This document shows, piece by piece, positions 1-6,517 of a stretch of DNA of 25,055 bases. The notes beneath the pieces were generated by a model. It had not been told where the DNA came from. It saw nothing but the letters and a program-made list of their open reading frames with translations, and searched no databases. Position 1 is the stretch's first letter. The number at the start of each line of letters is the position of its first letter. The DNA is from 2-02-FULL-43-13 sp043813805 (lineage in GTDB: Bacteria > Patescibacteriota > Minisyncoccia > Minisyncoccales > MHMH01). Where the stretch lies: assembly GCA_043813805.1 (NCBI GenBank), contig JBDRKR010000008.1:1-25055 (forward strand), written 5' to 3'. The translations under genes were made by a program, and so were the position numbers.

Positions 1-2
1 AT

Positions 3-3000
3 AATTGGGAACCATACGTGACGCCTTTCGGGATAAGCGAGGAATATAAAAAACAAGTGAAGGAAGAATTAAGTAATACCATTATCGCCGCTTTAAAAAT
101 CAGCACTGTTGCCGGTGAAAAATTCAAACCATCTTTGGTCGATAGATTATACAATCAACTGGAAAAGTTAAAAAATGAGGTTACGGCCCTAATTTTTCAA
201 ATTAACCCATTCAAGGCCGGAGTCGCGCTTAATCTATCCGAGGATTGGGTTGAGGATGATCCTCCACCCGATCCTCAACCGATAGAGGCTGGACCTTTCG
301 GGGAAGTTGAAATTATCAAACAAGATGTCCCCGAAGAAATAATCGAACCAGAAATTGAATCCGCGGAGAACAGTTCTCCGCGAGCTGAAGAAATTTTAGC
401 GCGAGAAGGGTTATTGGCGACAACCACAGAGTTAATAATTCCAGAATCAACGACAACTATAGGATCGTCAGCATCTACGACCGAGCTCGTGCCGTTGCCC
501 AAACCCGAATCGCCTCCGGTGCCAGCACCCAAATTGGCGTCGGCGCCCGGACTGGTGTTTTGCGAGAGAGATAGCGGCAATCCGAAGCGTTTTAGGGTTT
601 TGATTAACGAAGTTGCTTGGATGGGAACAGTAAATTCTCCCAACAACGAGTGGATTGAATTAAAAAACGTTTGGGGAATTCCGGTCAACTTGAATGGTTG
701 GCAGCTTTTGGATAAAGATCGGCAGATAAAAATAATTTTTGATGAAGAAGATATTATTCCCGCCGGCGGTTATTATCTTTTAGAGAGGACAGACGATAAT
801 TCAATGCCGGATGCAAAAGCAGATTTAATTTATACTGGCGCTTTAAGCAATACCGATGAGGCTTTATATCTTTTTGATGATCAATGCAATATTGAGGACG
901 AAGTTTTAGCCAATCCAAATTGGCCGGCCGGAGACAATTTGCTCAAAAAACCAATGGCGAGATTAGATGTTTTAGATTGGTATGCCGGAGTCAGTACTCC
1001 CGGAAGTGAAAATAGTTCTCCTCCGGTAGTTCGTTCTTCTGGCAGCGCTCCGGCTCCATTACCAACACCTTCTTCCAGTTTCACCTCCCCGCAGATTTTT
1101 ATTACAGAAACATACATCGGAAGCGAGGGTGATCAAAAAAACGATTTTGTCGAACTCTATAATCCCAATTCAGAAGTAATTAATTTAACCGATTACTATA
1201 TTCAGCGCAAAACAGAAAACGCTCAAGATTTTTCTACTTATGTCTCTCACGAACTTTTAGCAGAAAAAATAATCAAACCTCAAGATTATTTTTTAATCGC
1301 CAACGCTTCTTCAACCTTTACTACTTCAGCCGATGTCGTGACTACTTATCCTTTGACGAAAAACAATACTTTAGTTTTAAAAGATCCAAAGCAGGAAATT
1401 ATCGATCAAGTTTTTACAGATAATCCGCCCGCCGGAAAAAGTTATGGCCGTAAGTGGTCAAGTACCACCCAAAATTATAAGGAAGATTTTGAGATTCAAA
1501 TTCCCACTCCTAGAGCTCAAAACCAGAACTTAATTGTCGGCGAAGACGAGAGCGATAAAGAGGAGGCAGGGAACGATTTATTGTCGGTGAAAATTAATGA
1601 AATCGCCTGGGCGGGTACGAAAGCCAATTCATTTGATGAATGGATCGAACTTTATAATAATACTACATCAAGTATTGATATCGATGGGTGGCGATTAAAT
1701 TCGTCCGAGGCCGATGGAATAAATATAACCTTTTCGACTTCGACGTCAGCAATAACTACTATTCCCGCTCAAGAATTTTATTTGATAGAAAGGACGGATG
1801 ACAGCGCAGTCAGTGACGTTTCGGCAGATTGGACTGGCAGCTTTAGTAATGGCTTATCGAATACTAAATGCGAAATTTTATATCTTTACGATAGCAGCGG
1901 TAACTTAATAGATGAAACTGTCTGTTCCGGGAATAATTGGCCGGGAGGCGAAGCGAGTCCTAATTATATTTCGATGGAAAGGATTACTAACGCTTCCGGA
2001 GTTGATTCGCAAAATTGGGCAAGCAATAATTTGGTGGCTAAAAATGGTTTAGACGCCGATGGTAATCTGATTAATGGCACTCCGGGGGCGGAAAACAGCG
2101 TTGCAAAATCTTTTACCGAGATCGTCGGTGGTTTGAAAATTGCGGAGGATTTTACCCTAACCTTGATTGGCAGTCCTTATCTTGTCGAGGGCTCAATTAC
2201 AGTTGGAGAGGGCGCGAAATTAACCATTGAGCCGGGGGTTATAATTAAGTTCAAACATCGCTCTGATTGGAAGTCGGCTTTGAATGTGGAAGGGGCGCTC
2301 GAAGCAATTGGCGGAGATGATCCGGAGCAAAAAATTACTTTTACGTCTTTTTACGATGCCACCGGGACCATTCCGGTAGCCGGCGATTGGGAGTGGCTTT
2401 ATTTTAAAAATGCTCAAGTGAAATTAGACAATGTAATTATAAAGTATGCCGGAAAACGCGAAGGTAATCCGCCTTTTTCTTCGTCGTTTACCCGAGGAGC
2501 GCTTTACGTCGATGGAGGAAATATTGAAATTAGTAATTCGAAAATTGAAGAAAGCCAAACGTTGGGAATCTGGCTGGTAAATTCCGCTTTAGCCACAATT
2601 GATGGCGTAGAATTTTCAAATCTTACAGGAGATTGGGAAAAAGCAGCCGCAATTTATATTGAAAGCGGCAGCCCCGCAATTAGCAGTTCGACTTTTACGG
2701 ACAATAATATTGGCATTTTGGTTGAAAATTTTGCCAGCCCCATTATTGAAAATAATATCTTTAATAATAATCAAATCCCGGTTCAAATTAATACTCTTTT
2801 ACCGACGATTTCCAATAATACTTTTAACAATAACAGTTATAACGGAATTCATGTGATTGGTCTTTCCTTGCCCGAGGGGCAAACTTCAATGGTTTGGAAA
2901 GAGGTGGGTGTTCCTTATATTATCAATACTTTAACCTTGGCTCCTGGACTGGCGCTCCAAATTGAGCCCGGGGTGGTTATTAAGTTTTTGAATAACAGCC

Positions 3001-3485
3001 GATTGAATATTGAGGGCAGTTTTGAGGCCAAAGGAAATGCAGGCAATAAAATAGTTTTTACTTCTATCCAAGACGATGAATACGGCGGCGATACCAATAA
3101 CGACGGCGCTGCTACGCAGCCCGTGGCGGGGAGGTGGCACTATGTTTATTTCGCCCCATCAAGTCAAAATCCGGTTTTAGAGGATGTGATTGTCAGATAC
3201 GGCGGGTGGTATAACGTTTTTCAGGGCGGGGCAGCCGCTAAAAGCGGAGCGGTCAAGGTGGACGGCACGACATTAACTATTAAAGACTCGCTTTTTGAGA
3301 GCAATTTGTACGCCGGCTTAGAGTTGATTAATGCAACAACAACTCTCAAGAACGTCGTTTTTAATAAGAACGAACACGGTATATATATAGAAGCCGGGGA
3401 TTGTCCCGATTTATTAAAAGTGGAGTTTGGCAGCGGGGAAAACGCTAACTCTGCGAATGTTTTCCCATCGAGCTGCGCTCCGTAA
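3..3485 (+). CDS. Secreted lamin-tail-domain / right-handed beta-helix protein, 5' partial
   Basis: The frame is open to the left edge (codons from position 3), and no signal peptide is visible at the first possible start (GTG at 18), so the true start is probably off the window. Numbering from the codon at 18: a helical N-terminal part; an acidic, Pro/Ser/Thr-rich linker (about 75-190); three lamin-tail domains at about 194-335 (begins VLINEVAWMG), 358-505 (IFITETYIGS) and 524-700 (VKINEIAWAG); then a right-handed beta-helix from about 715 to 1150. The helix part has two related blocks, each beginning near an IEPGV[IV]IKF motif (about 735 and 980). Lamin-tail and beta-helix domains are typical of extracellular proteins, so a cell-surface adhesin or structural role is inferred. 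The last residues (ENANSANVFPSSCAP) come from a palindromic repeat found again at 4283-4324. Confidence 0.85.
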   Translation, partial: NWEPYVTPFGISEEYKKQVKEELSNTIIAALKISTVAGEKFKPSLVDRLYNQLEKLKNEVTALIFQINPFKAGVALNLSEDWVEDDPPPDPQPIEAGPFGEVEIIKQDVPEEIIEPEIESAENSSPRAEEILAREGLLATTTELIIPESTTTIGSSASTTELVPLPKPESPPVPAPKLASAPGLVFCERDSGNPKRFRVLINEVAWMGTVNSPNNEWIELKNVWGIPVNLNGWQLLDKDRQIKIIFDEEDIIPAGGYYLLERTDDNSMPDAKADLIYTGALSNTDEALYLFDDQCNIEDEVLANPNWPAGDNLLKKPMARLDVLDWYAGVSTPGSENSSPPVVRSSGSAPAPLPTPSSSFTSPQIFITETYIGSEGDQKNDFVELYNPNSEVINLTDYYIQRKTENAQDFSTYVSHELLAEKIIKPQDYFLIANASSTFTTSADVVTTYPLTKNNTLVLKDPKQEIIDQVFTDNPPAGKSYGRKWSSTTQNYKEDFEIQIPTPRAQNQNLIVGEDESDKEEAGNDLLSVKINEIAWAGTKANSFDEWIELYNNTTSSIDIDGWRLNSSEADGINITFSTSTSAITTIPAQEFYLIERTDDSAVSDVSADWTGSFSNGLSNTKCEILYLYDSSGNLIDETVCSGNNWPGGEASPNYISMERITNASGVDSQNWASNNLVAKNGLDADGNLINGTPGAENSVAKSFTEIVGGLKIAEDFTLTLIGSPYLVEGSITVGEGAKLTIEPGVIIKFKHRSDWKSALNVEGALEAIGGDDPEQKITFTSFYDATGTIPVAGDWEWLYFKNAQVKLDNVIIKYAGKREGNPPFSSSFTRGALYVDGGNIEISNSKIEESQTLGIWLVNSALATIDGVEFSNLTGDWEKAAAIYIESGSPAISSSTFTDNNIGILVENFASPIIENNIFNNNQIPVQINTLLPTISNNTFNNNSYNGIHVIGLSLPEGQTSMVWKEVGVPYIINTLTLAPGLALQIEPGVVIKFLNNSRLNIEGSFEAKGNAGNKIVFTSIQDDEYGGDTNNDGAATQPVAGRWHYVYFAPSSQNPVLEDVIVRYGGWYNVFQGGAAAKSGAVKVDGTTLTIKDSLFESNLYAGLELINATTTLKNVVFNKNEHGIYIEAGDCPDLLKVEFGSGENANSANVFPSSCAP
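362..382. repeat. In-frame perfect palindrome (10+1+10) in the lamin-tail gene linker
   Basis: CGCGGAGAAC at 362-371 and GTTCTCCGCG at 373-382 are exact reverse complements around a single A. The 21 bp equal seven codons and lie in the low-complexity linker before the first lamin-tail domain, a place that would tolerate an insertion. Confidence 0.7.
3436..3477 (+). repeat. Palindromic repeat, copy A (encodes protein C-terminus)
   Basis: A 42-bp sequence that recurs at 4283-4324 with one mismatch. Its ends GGGAAAAC (3436-3443) and GTTTTCCC (3459-3466) are inverted repeats around a 15-base centre, followed by [A/G]TCGAGCTGCG. Here it lies inside the coding sequence and supplies most of the last 16 residues of the lamin-tail protein. 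Confidence 0.85.
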
Positions 3486-3486
3486 G

Positions 3487-3515
3487 ATGAAAGAGGTTTA
3501 GCCTCTTTCATTTTA
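3487..3515 (+). terminator. Intrinsic terminator-like hairpin after the lamin-tail gene
   Basis: ATGAAAGAGG (3487-3496) pairs perfectly with CCTCTTTCAT (3502-3511) around the loop TTTAG, just after the stop codon. The T run is short (TTTT at 3511-3514). The core GAGGTTTAGCCTC recurs elsewhere in the window. Confidence 0.6.
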
Positions 3516-3536
3516 GCCTCGAACAATAATATCCAA

Positions 3537-3584
3537 CACCAATGTGCAACACCACCAATGTGCAACACTCGGTGTCGAACACCG
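3537..3584 (+). repeat. Two tandem 16-bp copies plus adjacent hairpin
   Basis: CACCAATGTGCAACAC occurs twice head to tail (3537-3552, 3553-3568). It is followed by a small inverted repeat, CGGTGT-CGA-ACACCG (3570-3584). The sequence is non-coding and of unknown function. Confidence 0.7.
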
Positions 3585-3588
3585 CCAC

Positions 3589-3618
3589 TTCGCATAAGAG
3601 GCGGGTTTTTGGTATAAT
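3589..3618 (+). promoter_or_regulatory. Probable promoter of the pilin-like membrane protein gene
   Basis: A perfect -10 TATAAT at 3613-3618 lies 18 bp after a weak -35 candidate, TTCGCA (3589-3594). This predicts a leader of about 28 bases before the ATG at 3653. No Shine-Dalgarno is seen. Confidence 0.5.
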
Positions 3619-3652
3619 AAGTGAAGATTAAAATTTAGCTCAACATTAAATT

Positions 3653-4234
3653 ATGGATCAAAATATTCAGCAAAACTCAGGAAAAAAATACGTGTGGTCT
3701 TTAATTTCTTTGATTTTTATAGTTATTTTCGGTTTATCGTTTCTATTGCCCACCCAAGCATTTCCTATGGTTATTTTTCCGGCTCTGGCGCTGATATTCG
3801 CGATAATCGGCTGGAAAAAGAAAGAAAATAAAAAGTTCGTCTTAAGTGGAATTATTTTAAGCTCTCTGATATTAGTTTTTTCAATTTATATATTGGTCAG
3901 CATTGTGACTCCCAGTCCAGAAGGAAAAATAATAGCAAATACGGCAAATGTCAAAATGACCATGTCGAATATGCGGATCCTTGCGGAAGTTTATAATACA
4001 AAGAATAATTCCTATATCGGATTGGAAAATTCATCTGATGTTAAAATAATAGAAAAGCAAGTATTAAAATTCAGCGGTAAAGATTTTGCAGTTTATGTGA
4101 GTCCGGATGGAAATAAATATTGCGGTAAGGCCTTATTACCCGATGGTTCTCTTTGGTGCGTAGATAGTTTAGGGTACTTCGGTAATTATGTTGGCAATCT
4201 CAAATGCTCAATTGATTATTATGCCTGTGAATAA
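3653..4234 (+). CDS. Membrane protein with pilin-like C-terminal domain
   Basis: A 193-residue protein of unrecognised family. Three hydrophobic segments lie at about 14-32, 38-53 and 62-86, with a lysine-rich turn (KKKENKK) between the second and third. The C-terminal half (about 90-193) is soluble and has the look of a minor type IV pilin or pseudopilin head: a helix (IIANTANVKMTMSNMRILAEVY) then a beta-rich part with AVYVSPDGNKYC and LLPDGSLWCVDS, where Cys157 and Cys169 could form a disulfide. Two more Cys are at 185 and 192. A normal pilin has one N-terminal hydrophobic helix and a prepilin peptidase site; neither is visible. This is therefore better read as a pilin-like domain on a three-pass membrane anchor. 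It has its own promoter, and no partner gene is evident. Confidence 0.75.
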   Translation: MDQNIQQNSGKKYVWSLISLIFIVIFGLSFLLPTQAFPMVIFPALALIFAIIGWKKKENKKFVLSGIILSSLILVFSIYILVSIVTPSPEGKIIANTANVKMTMSNMRILAEVYNTKNNSYIGLENSSDVKIIEKQVLKFSGKDFAVYVSPDGNKYCGKALLPDGSLWCVDSLGYFGNYVGNLKCSIDYYACE

Positions 4235-4282
4235 AAATAGGTTTTAATGTCGTCCACGACCCGCAGGCGCAATATTCAGCAA

Positions 4283-4324
4283 GGGAAAACGCTAACTCTG
4301 CGAATGTTTTCCCGTCGAGCTGCG
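4283..4324 (+). repeat. Palindromic repeat, copy B (upstream of toxin-antitoxin promoter)
   Basis: Differs from copy A (3436-3477) by one base (G4314 for A3467). It has the same inverted ends, GGGAAAAC/GTTTTCCC. Here it is intergenic and ends 7 bp before the -35 box of the toxin-antitoxin operon. Confidence 0.85.
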
Positions 4325-4331
4325 TTGCTCC

Positions 4332-4366
4332 TTGACAAATACGCTTGATGTACGTTATAATGTACA
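4332..4366 (+). promoter_or_regulatory. Toxin-antitoxin promoter with overlapping TGTACA operator
   Basis: Consensus -35 TTGACA (4332-4337) and -10 TATAAT (4356-4361) are 18 bp apart. TGTACG (4349-4354) and TGTACA (4361-4366) flank and overlap the -10 with centres 12 bp apart; together TGTAC and GTACA form an inverted repeat. YefM-type antitoxins are known to bind paired TGTACA cores in their own promoters. The start codon is 8 bases after the -10, so transcription would begin at or just before the ATG, with no room for a Shine-Dalgarno. Confidence 0.85.
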
Positions 4367-4369
4367 CAT

Positions 4370-4672
4370 ATGGACACAAGAACTACTTTATCTATTTCCG
4401 AGGCGAGGAAAAAAATATTTAAGATAGTCGAGCAGGTACAAAAACCGGCCACTCATTATACTTTGACTGAAAAGGGCAAGCCCAAGGCGGTGATGATGTC
4501 GGCTGAAGAGTTTGAATCTTGGCAGGAAACCTTAGAGATTATTCACGAATTTCCTGATTTGGAAAAAGATATCAAAAAAGCCGAAAGAGAGTATAAGAGG
4601 GGTGATTATTTAACACTAGAGGATGTTTTGATAAAAGAAGGATTTGTGATGGTTGATAAGTCCAAAAAATAA
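4370..4672 (+). CDS. Phd/YefM-family antitoxin
   Basis: A 100-residue protein. The N-terminal part (about 5-55: SISEARKKIFKIVEQVQ ... YTLTEKGKPKAVMMSAEEFES) has the Phd/YefM fold pattern: a DNA-binding N-terminus and the conserved KGKPKAV[M/L]xSxEEFE strand-helix. The C-terminal helices (56-100) would wrap the toxin. It is the first gene of a two-gene operon, with the toxin starting 2 bases after its stop. In this family the antitoxin neutralises the RelE-type toxin and represses the operon. The operator described at 4332-4366 fits that role. Confidence 0.9.
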   Translation: MDTRTTLSISEARKKIFKIVEQVQKPATHYTLTEKGKPKAVMMSAEEFESWQETLEIIHEFPDLEKDIKKAEREYKRGDYLTLEDVLIKEGFVMVDKSKK

Positions 4673-4674
4673 TC

Positions 4675-4926
4675 ATGTACCGCGTCGTTCTGTCGAAAAA
4701 TGCGAGAGAAGATTTAAATGGAGTCAGTCAGCAATACAAGCCGCATATTTTTGCGGCTTTATTTGATTTAAGAAAAAATCCATTTTTAGGTAAAAAACTT
4801 CAAGGAAAGCTCCAGAATCATTATTCTTTACGAATCGGCGTTTACCGGATCATTTACGGGATTTATAAAAAAGAATTGAATGTTCTCGTAATTCGTATTG
4901 GCCACCGTCAAGGAATATATAGATAA
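4675..4926 (+). CDS. RelE/ParE-superfamily toxin (probable mRNA interferase)
   Basis: At 83 residues this is the usual length for RelE toxins. The pattern is clear: MYRVVLSKNAREDLNGV at the start, a helical hairpin with KNPFLGKKLQGKL (35-46), then SLRIGVYRIIYGI (51-63) and the C-terminal IRIGHRQGIY (73-82). Candidate catalytic or RNA-contact residues are Arg53, Arg58, His77, Arg78 and Tyr82. The N-terminal KNAREDL and the GHRxxIY tail point to ribosome-dependent RNA cleavage rather than gyrase poisoning, but this rests on resemblance only. The start lies 2 bases after the antitoxin stop, with no Shine-Dalgarno, suggesting translational coupling. The gene appears intact. Confidence 0.88.
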   Translation: MYRVVLSKNAREDLNGVSQQYKPHIFAALFDLRKNPFLGKKLQGKLQNHYSLRIGVYRIIYGIYKKELNVLVIRIGHRQGIYR

Positions 4927-4955
4927 TGCTTAAACTGCGTTCCGTAAATTAGTCC

Positions 4956-4984
4956 TCGACATTTATTTTGTTCTGTTCTATAAT
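4956..4984 (+). promoter_or_regulatory. Promoter of the multi-pass membrane protein gene
   Basis: -35 TCGACA (4956-4961) and -10 TATAAT (4979-4984) are 17 bp apart. The leader is about 65 bases and ends with a very strong Shine-Dalgarno, AAAGGAGG (5041-5048), before the ATG at 5055. Confidence 0.65.
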
Positions 4985-5054
4985 CCATCATCATAGCACC
5001 TTGTCATATTTCTAAGCTTAATAATCGATAAAAAAACGGTAAAGGAGGTTCGAA

Positions 5055-5765
5055 ATGGTACAGGTCAACAAAAAGTCTTGGCACTGGCGAATCTATAACT
5101 GGTTCAATAAAGGAAAACTGCCCCCCGTCATTGATCTTTGCAGTTACTGCCGGACAGTGTTCTTCTGGGCGCCTCTGAAATTCATTTTTACCCCGGCCGT
5201 ATGGCTGCATAAGAAGAGCAAATCGCTCTCTTATCTGGTTCTGATTTTGCTGGTGTTGGCGATAAATGTCGTTCTGATCCGCACTATTCACGACGGTTGG
5301 CTCTTAGCATACCTTTTCATGACCGTCATTTTCTATTTGTTTGCTTATCTCCCGGTGCTGAGAAAGACAGTGGCTTCAGATTGGACAGGAGCCGAGGATA
5401 CAAGCTTTCGTCGGTATATCGAGAAAGCAGGTAGTGTGTCGGAGGTCGGCTTTAAATATTCTGTAGGCCTGCCCGTGAAGACAGTCTTCTGGACGATCTG
5501 GGTAAAGATATATTATTTCAATAAGGTCCTGTTCTGGGGTGTTATGTGCCTTGTTGTCGCAGTTATTTTTTACGGACTGTTTCTGATCGGCTGGTGGTGG
5601 AAGGTGCTGATTGGCATTGCAGCAGTTGCTCTGGTAATATTGCTGATATACTTAGTGGTCTCATTTTTCGCGGGGAAAAAGGTAAGTCTGAAAGATAGTC
5701 TGGTTTGGCAGTTTCTGGTAGCCCAAAAGCGAAAGATCTGCCCGTTTATTGAGCTCATAGATTAA
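5055..5765 (+). CDS. Multi-pass membrane protein of unknown function
   Basis: A 236-residue protein I do not recognise. It begins with a basic, aromatic N-terminus (KKSWHWRIYNWFNKGKLPP), then LCSYCRTVFFWAPLKFIFTPAVW, which has a CxxC pair (Cys29, Cys32) at the edge of a hydrophobic stretch. Hydrophobic segments follow at about 58-77, 82-100, 158-179 and 182-206. A polar loop (about 104-150) separates the pairs, and the C-terminus is basic, then acidic. It has its own promoter, a strong Shine-Dalgarno and a strong terminator, so it is a stand-alone unit. By eye it uses more CTG and GTC codons than the neighbours, which with the strong ribosome site suggests a different origin, perhaps phage or another lineage. 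Confidence 0.7.
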   Translation: MVQVNKKSWHWRIYNWFNKGKLPPVIDLCSYCRTVFFWAPLKFIFTPAVWLHKKSKSLSYLVLILLVLAINVVLIRTIHDGWLLAYLFMTVIFYLFAYLPVLRKTVASDWTGAEDTSFRRYIEKAGSVSEVGFKYSVGLPVKTVFWTIWVKIYYFNKVLFWGVMCLVVAVIFYGLFLIGWWWKVLIGIAAVALVILLIYLVVSFFAGKKVSLKDSLVWQFLVAQKRKICPFIELID

Positions 5766-5770
5766 CAACG

Positions 5771-5810
5771 AGCGGTTGCCTGGCTATGTTTAGCTGGGTA
5801 GCCGCTTTTT
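5771..5810 (+). terminator. Strong intrinsic terminator after the membrane protein gene
   Basis: The 5771-5786 arm pairs over 16 positions with 5791-5806, counting four G-U pairs, around the loop TGTT. It is followed by TTTT. It starts 5 bases after the stop codon. Confidence 0.9.
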
Positions 5811-5827
5811 AATTATTGGAGTCTAGG

Positions 5828-5865
5828 TGAAAGAGGTTCAGCCCCTTTCATTTAAGGGGTTGATT
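5828..5865 (+). terminator. Second hairpin, related to the 3487-3511 family
   Basis: TGAAAGAGGTTCAGCCCCTT (from 5828) resembles the hairpin at 3487-3511. An alternative stem, CCCCTT (5842-5847) with AAGGGG (5854-5859), is followed by a T-rich tail. It could be a backup terminator or a repeat copy. Confidence 0.4.
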
Positions 5866-5887
5866 TTTGGCAATGATGTGGTAAAAT
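5860..5887 (+). promoter_or_regulatory. Probable promoter for the 8-cysteine protein gene
   Basis: -35 TTGATT (5860-5865) and -10 TAAAAT (5882-5887) have 16 bp spacing. The leader holds two Shine-Dalgarno sites, AAGGAGG at 5911-5917 and at 5936-5942. Confidence 0.5.
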
Positions 5888-5923
5888 GAAAAATCGTAGA
5901 AAAGAAAGAAAAGGAGGAGAACC

Positions 5924-5950
5924 TTGAAAAGTGAAAAGGAGGGATTATGA
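5924..5950 (+). CDS. Possible 8-residue leader peptide coupled to the next gene
   Basis: A TTG start at 5924 lies 6 bases after a full AAGGAGG and opens a mini-frame (M/L-K-S-E-K-E-G-L) that stops at TGA 5948-5950. It overlaps the next gene's ATG at 5947 as ATGA. Its body contains the second Shine-Dalgarno. The layout suggests translational coupling or a regulatory leader. The TTG start is not proven, so this is tentative. Confidence 0.35.
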   Translation: MKSEKEGL

Positions 5951-6423
5951 GTCTTCAGGGTGATATAGCGGTAGAGCATGCGGTAAGACAGATATTGTCA
6001 TTGATAGACGATAGGATTATTACGAATAAGTATCGCAAAAATAGGGAGATTGTTTCGGTTTTAACCGAGCTGCGGGAAGGAATTAGATGCGTGCCCGATA
6101 CCACCATTAAAGAAAAGGCCTGCGTTTACTGTGATTTCCTGCGCATCATTGATGAAGAAAAAGCCTGGTGCGGTTTGGCCAATGTTTCTTACAAAGAACT
6201 CGGCCGGGTGTGTCCGAAAGAGTTTGGGATACAAAAACTAAAAGAGAGTTGCCGATATCACTTGATGGTTAAGGGCAATGAGGTTTGCCGAGCGCATATC
6301 TCAGAAGAAGGTCGTCATCCCTGTTGGGTGGAAGCGCTTGAAAGCTTGCTCACAGATCCGGATTTTACGCTAACCAAATCGGCCGAAGACGAGATACTAA
6401 TGAGGGCCAAAATAGAGATTTAA
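5947..6423 (+). CDS. Cysteine-rich protein of unknown function
   Basis: A 158-residue soluble protein that I do not recognise. The first 45 residues look helical (VEHAVRQILSLIDDRI; REIVSVLTELREGI). Then come eight cysteines, at 48, 59, 62, 75, 89, 102, 114 and 126, including a CVYC knuckle (59-62). Spacings of 11-16 residues between the others would suit zinc or iron-sulfur binding, or disulfides. No signal peptide is present, so metal binding is the likelier reading. The C-terminal tail (130-158) is helical and acidic. The ATG at 5947 is chosen because it sits just after the AAGGAGG at 5936-5942. A strong terminator follows, making this a single-gene unit. Confidence 0.7.
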   Translation: MSLQGDIAVEHAVRQILSLIDDRIITNKYRKNREIVSVLTELREGIRCVPDTTIKEKACVYCDFLRIIDEEKAWCGLANVSYKELGRVCPKEFGIQKLKESCRYHLMVKGNEVCRAHISEEGRHPCWVEALESLLTDPDFTLTKSAEDEILMRAKIEI

Positions 6424-6443
6424 AAACGGAAGTTAAGTAAAGA

Positions 6444-6474
6444 AATGACTGAGGTTCGGCCTTGGTCATTTTTT
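6444..6474 (+). terminator. Intrinsic terminator
   Basis: AATGACTGAGG (6444-6454) pairs over 11 positions (two G-U) with CCTTGGTCATT (6460-6470) around TTCGG. It is followed by a run of six T in total (6469-6474). Confidence 0.85.
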
Positions 6475-6482
6475 ATATAAAC

Positions 6483-6511
6483 TTGACATAAAATGTCGCA
6501 ATTAATAAGAT
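6483..6511 (+). promoter_or_regulatory. Promoter of winged-helix regulator, with palindromic operator
   Basis: -35 TTGACA (6483-6488) and -10 TAAGAT (6506-6511) are 17 bp apart. The start codon at 6518 is only 6 bases after the -10, predicting a leaderless mRNA. A perfect palindrome GACAT-AAA-ATGTC (6485-6497) overlaps the -35 and the start of the spacer and is a candidate operator. Confidence 0.8.
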
Positions 6512-6517
6512 AAATCA

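Noticed and set aside
18..20. GTG at 18 as the true start of the lamin-tail gene
   Set aside because: The frame is open upstream to the window edge, no ribosome site or signal peptide is present, and a secreted protein needs an export signal.
3537..3568. Two tandem 16-bp units, considered as a CRISPR fragment
   Set aside because: There are only two units with no spacer between them and no cas gene nearby.
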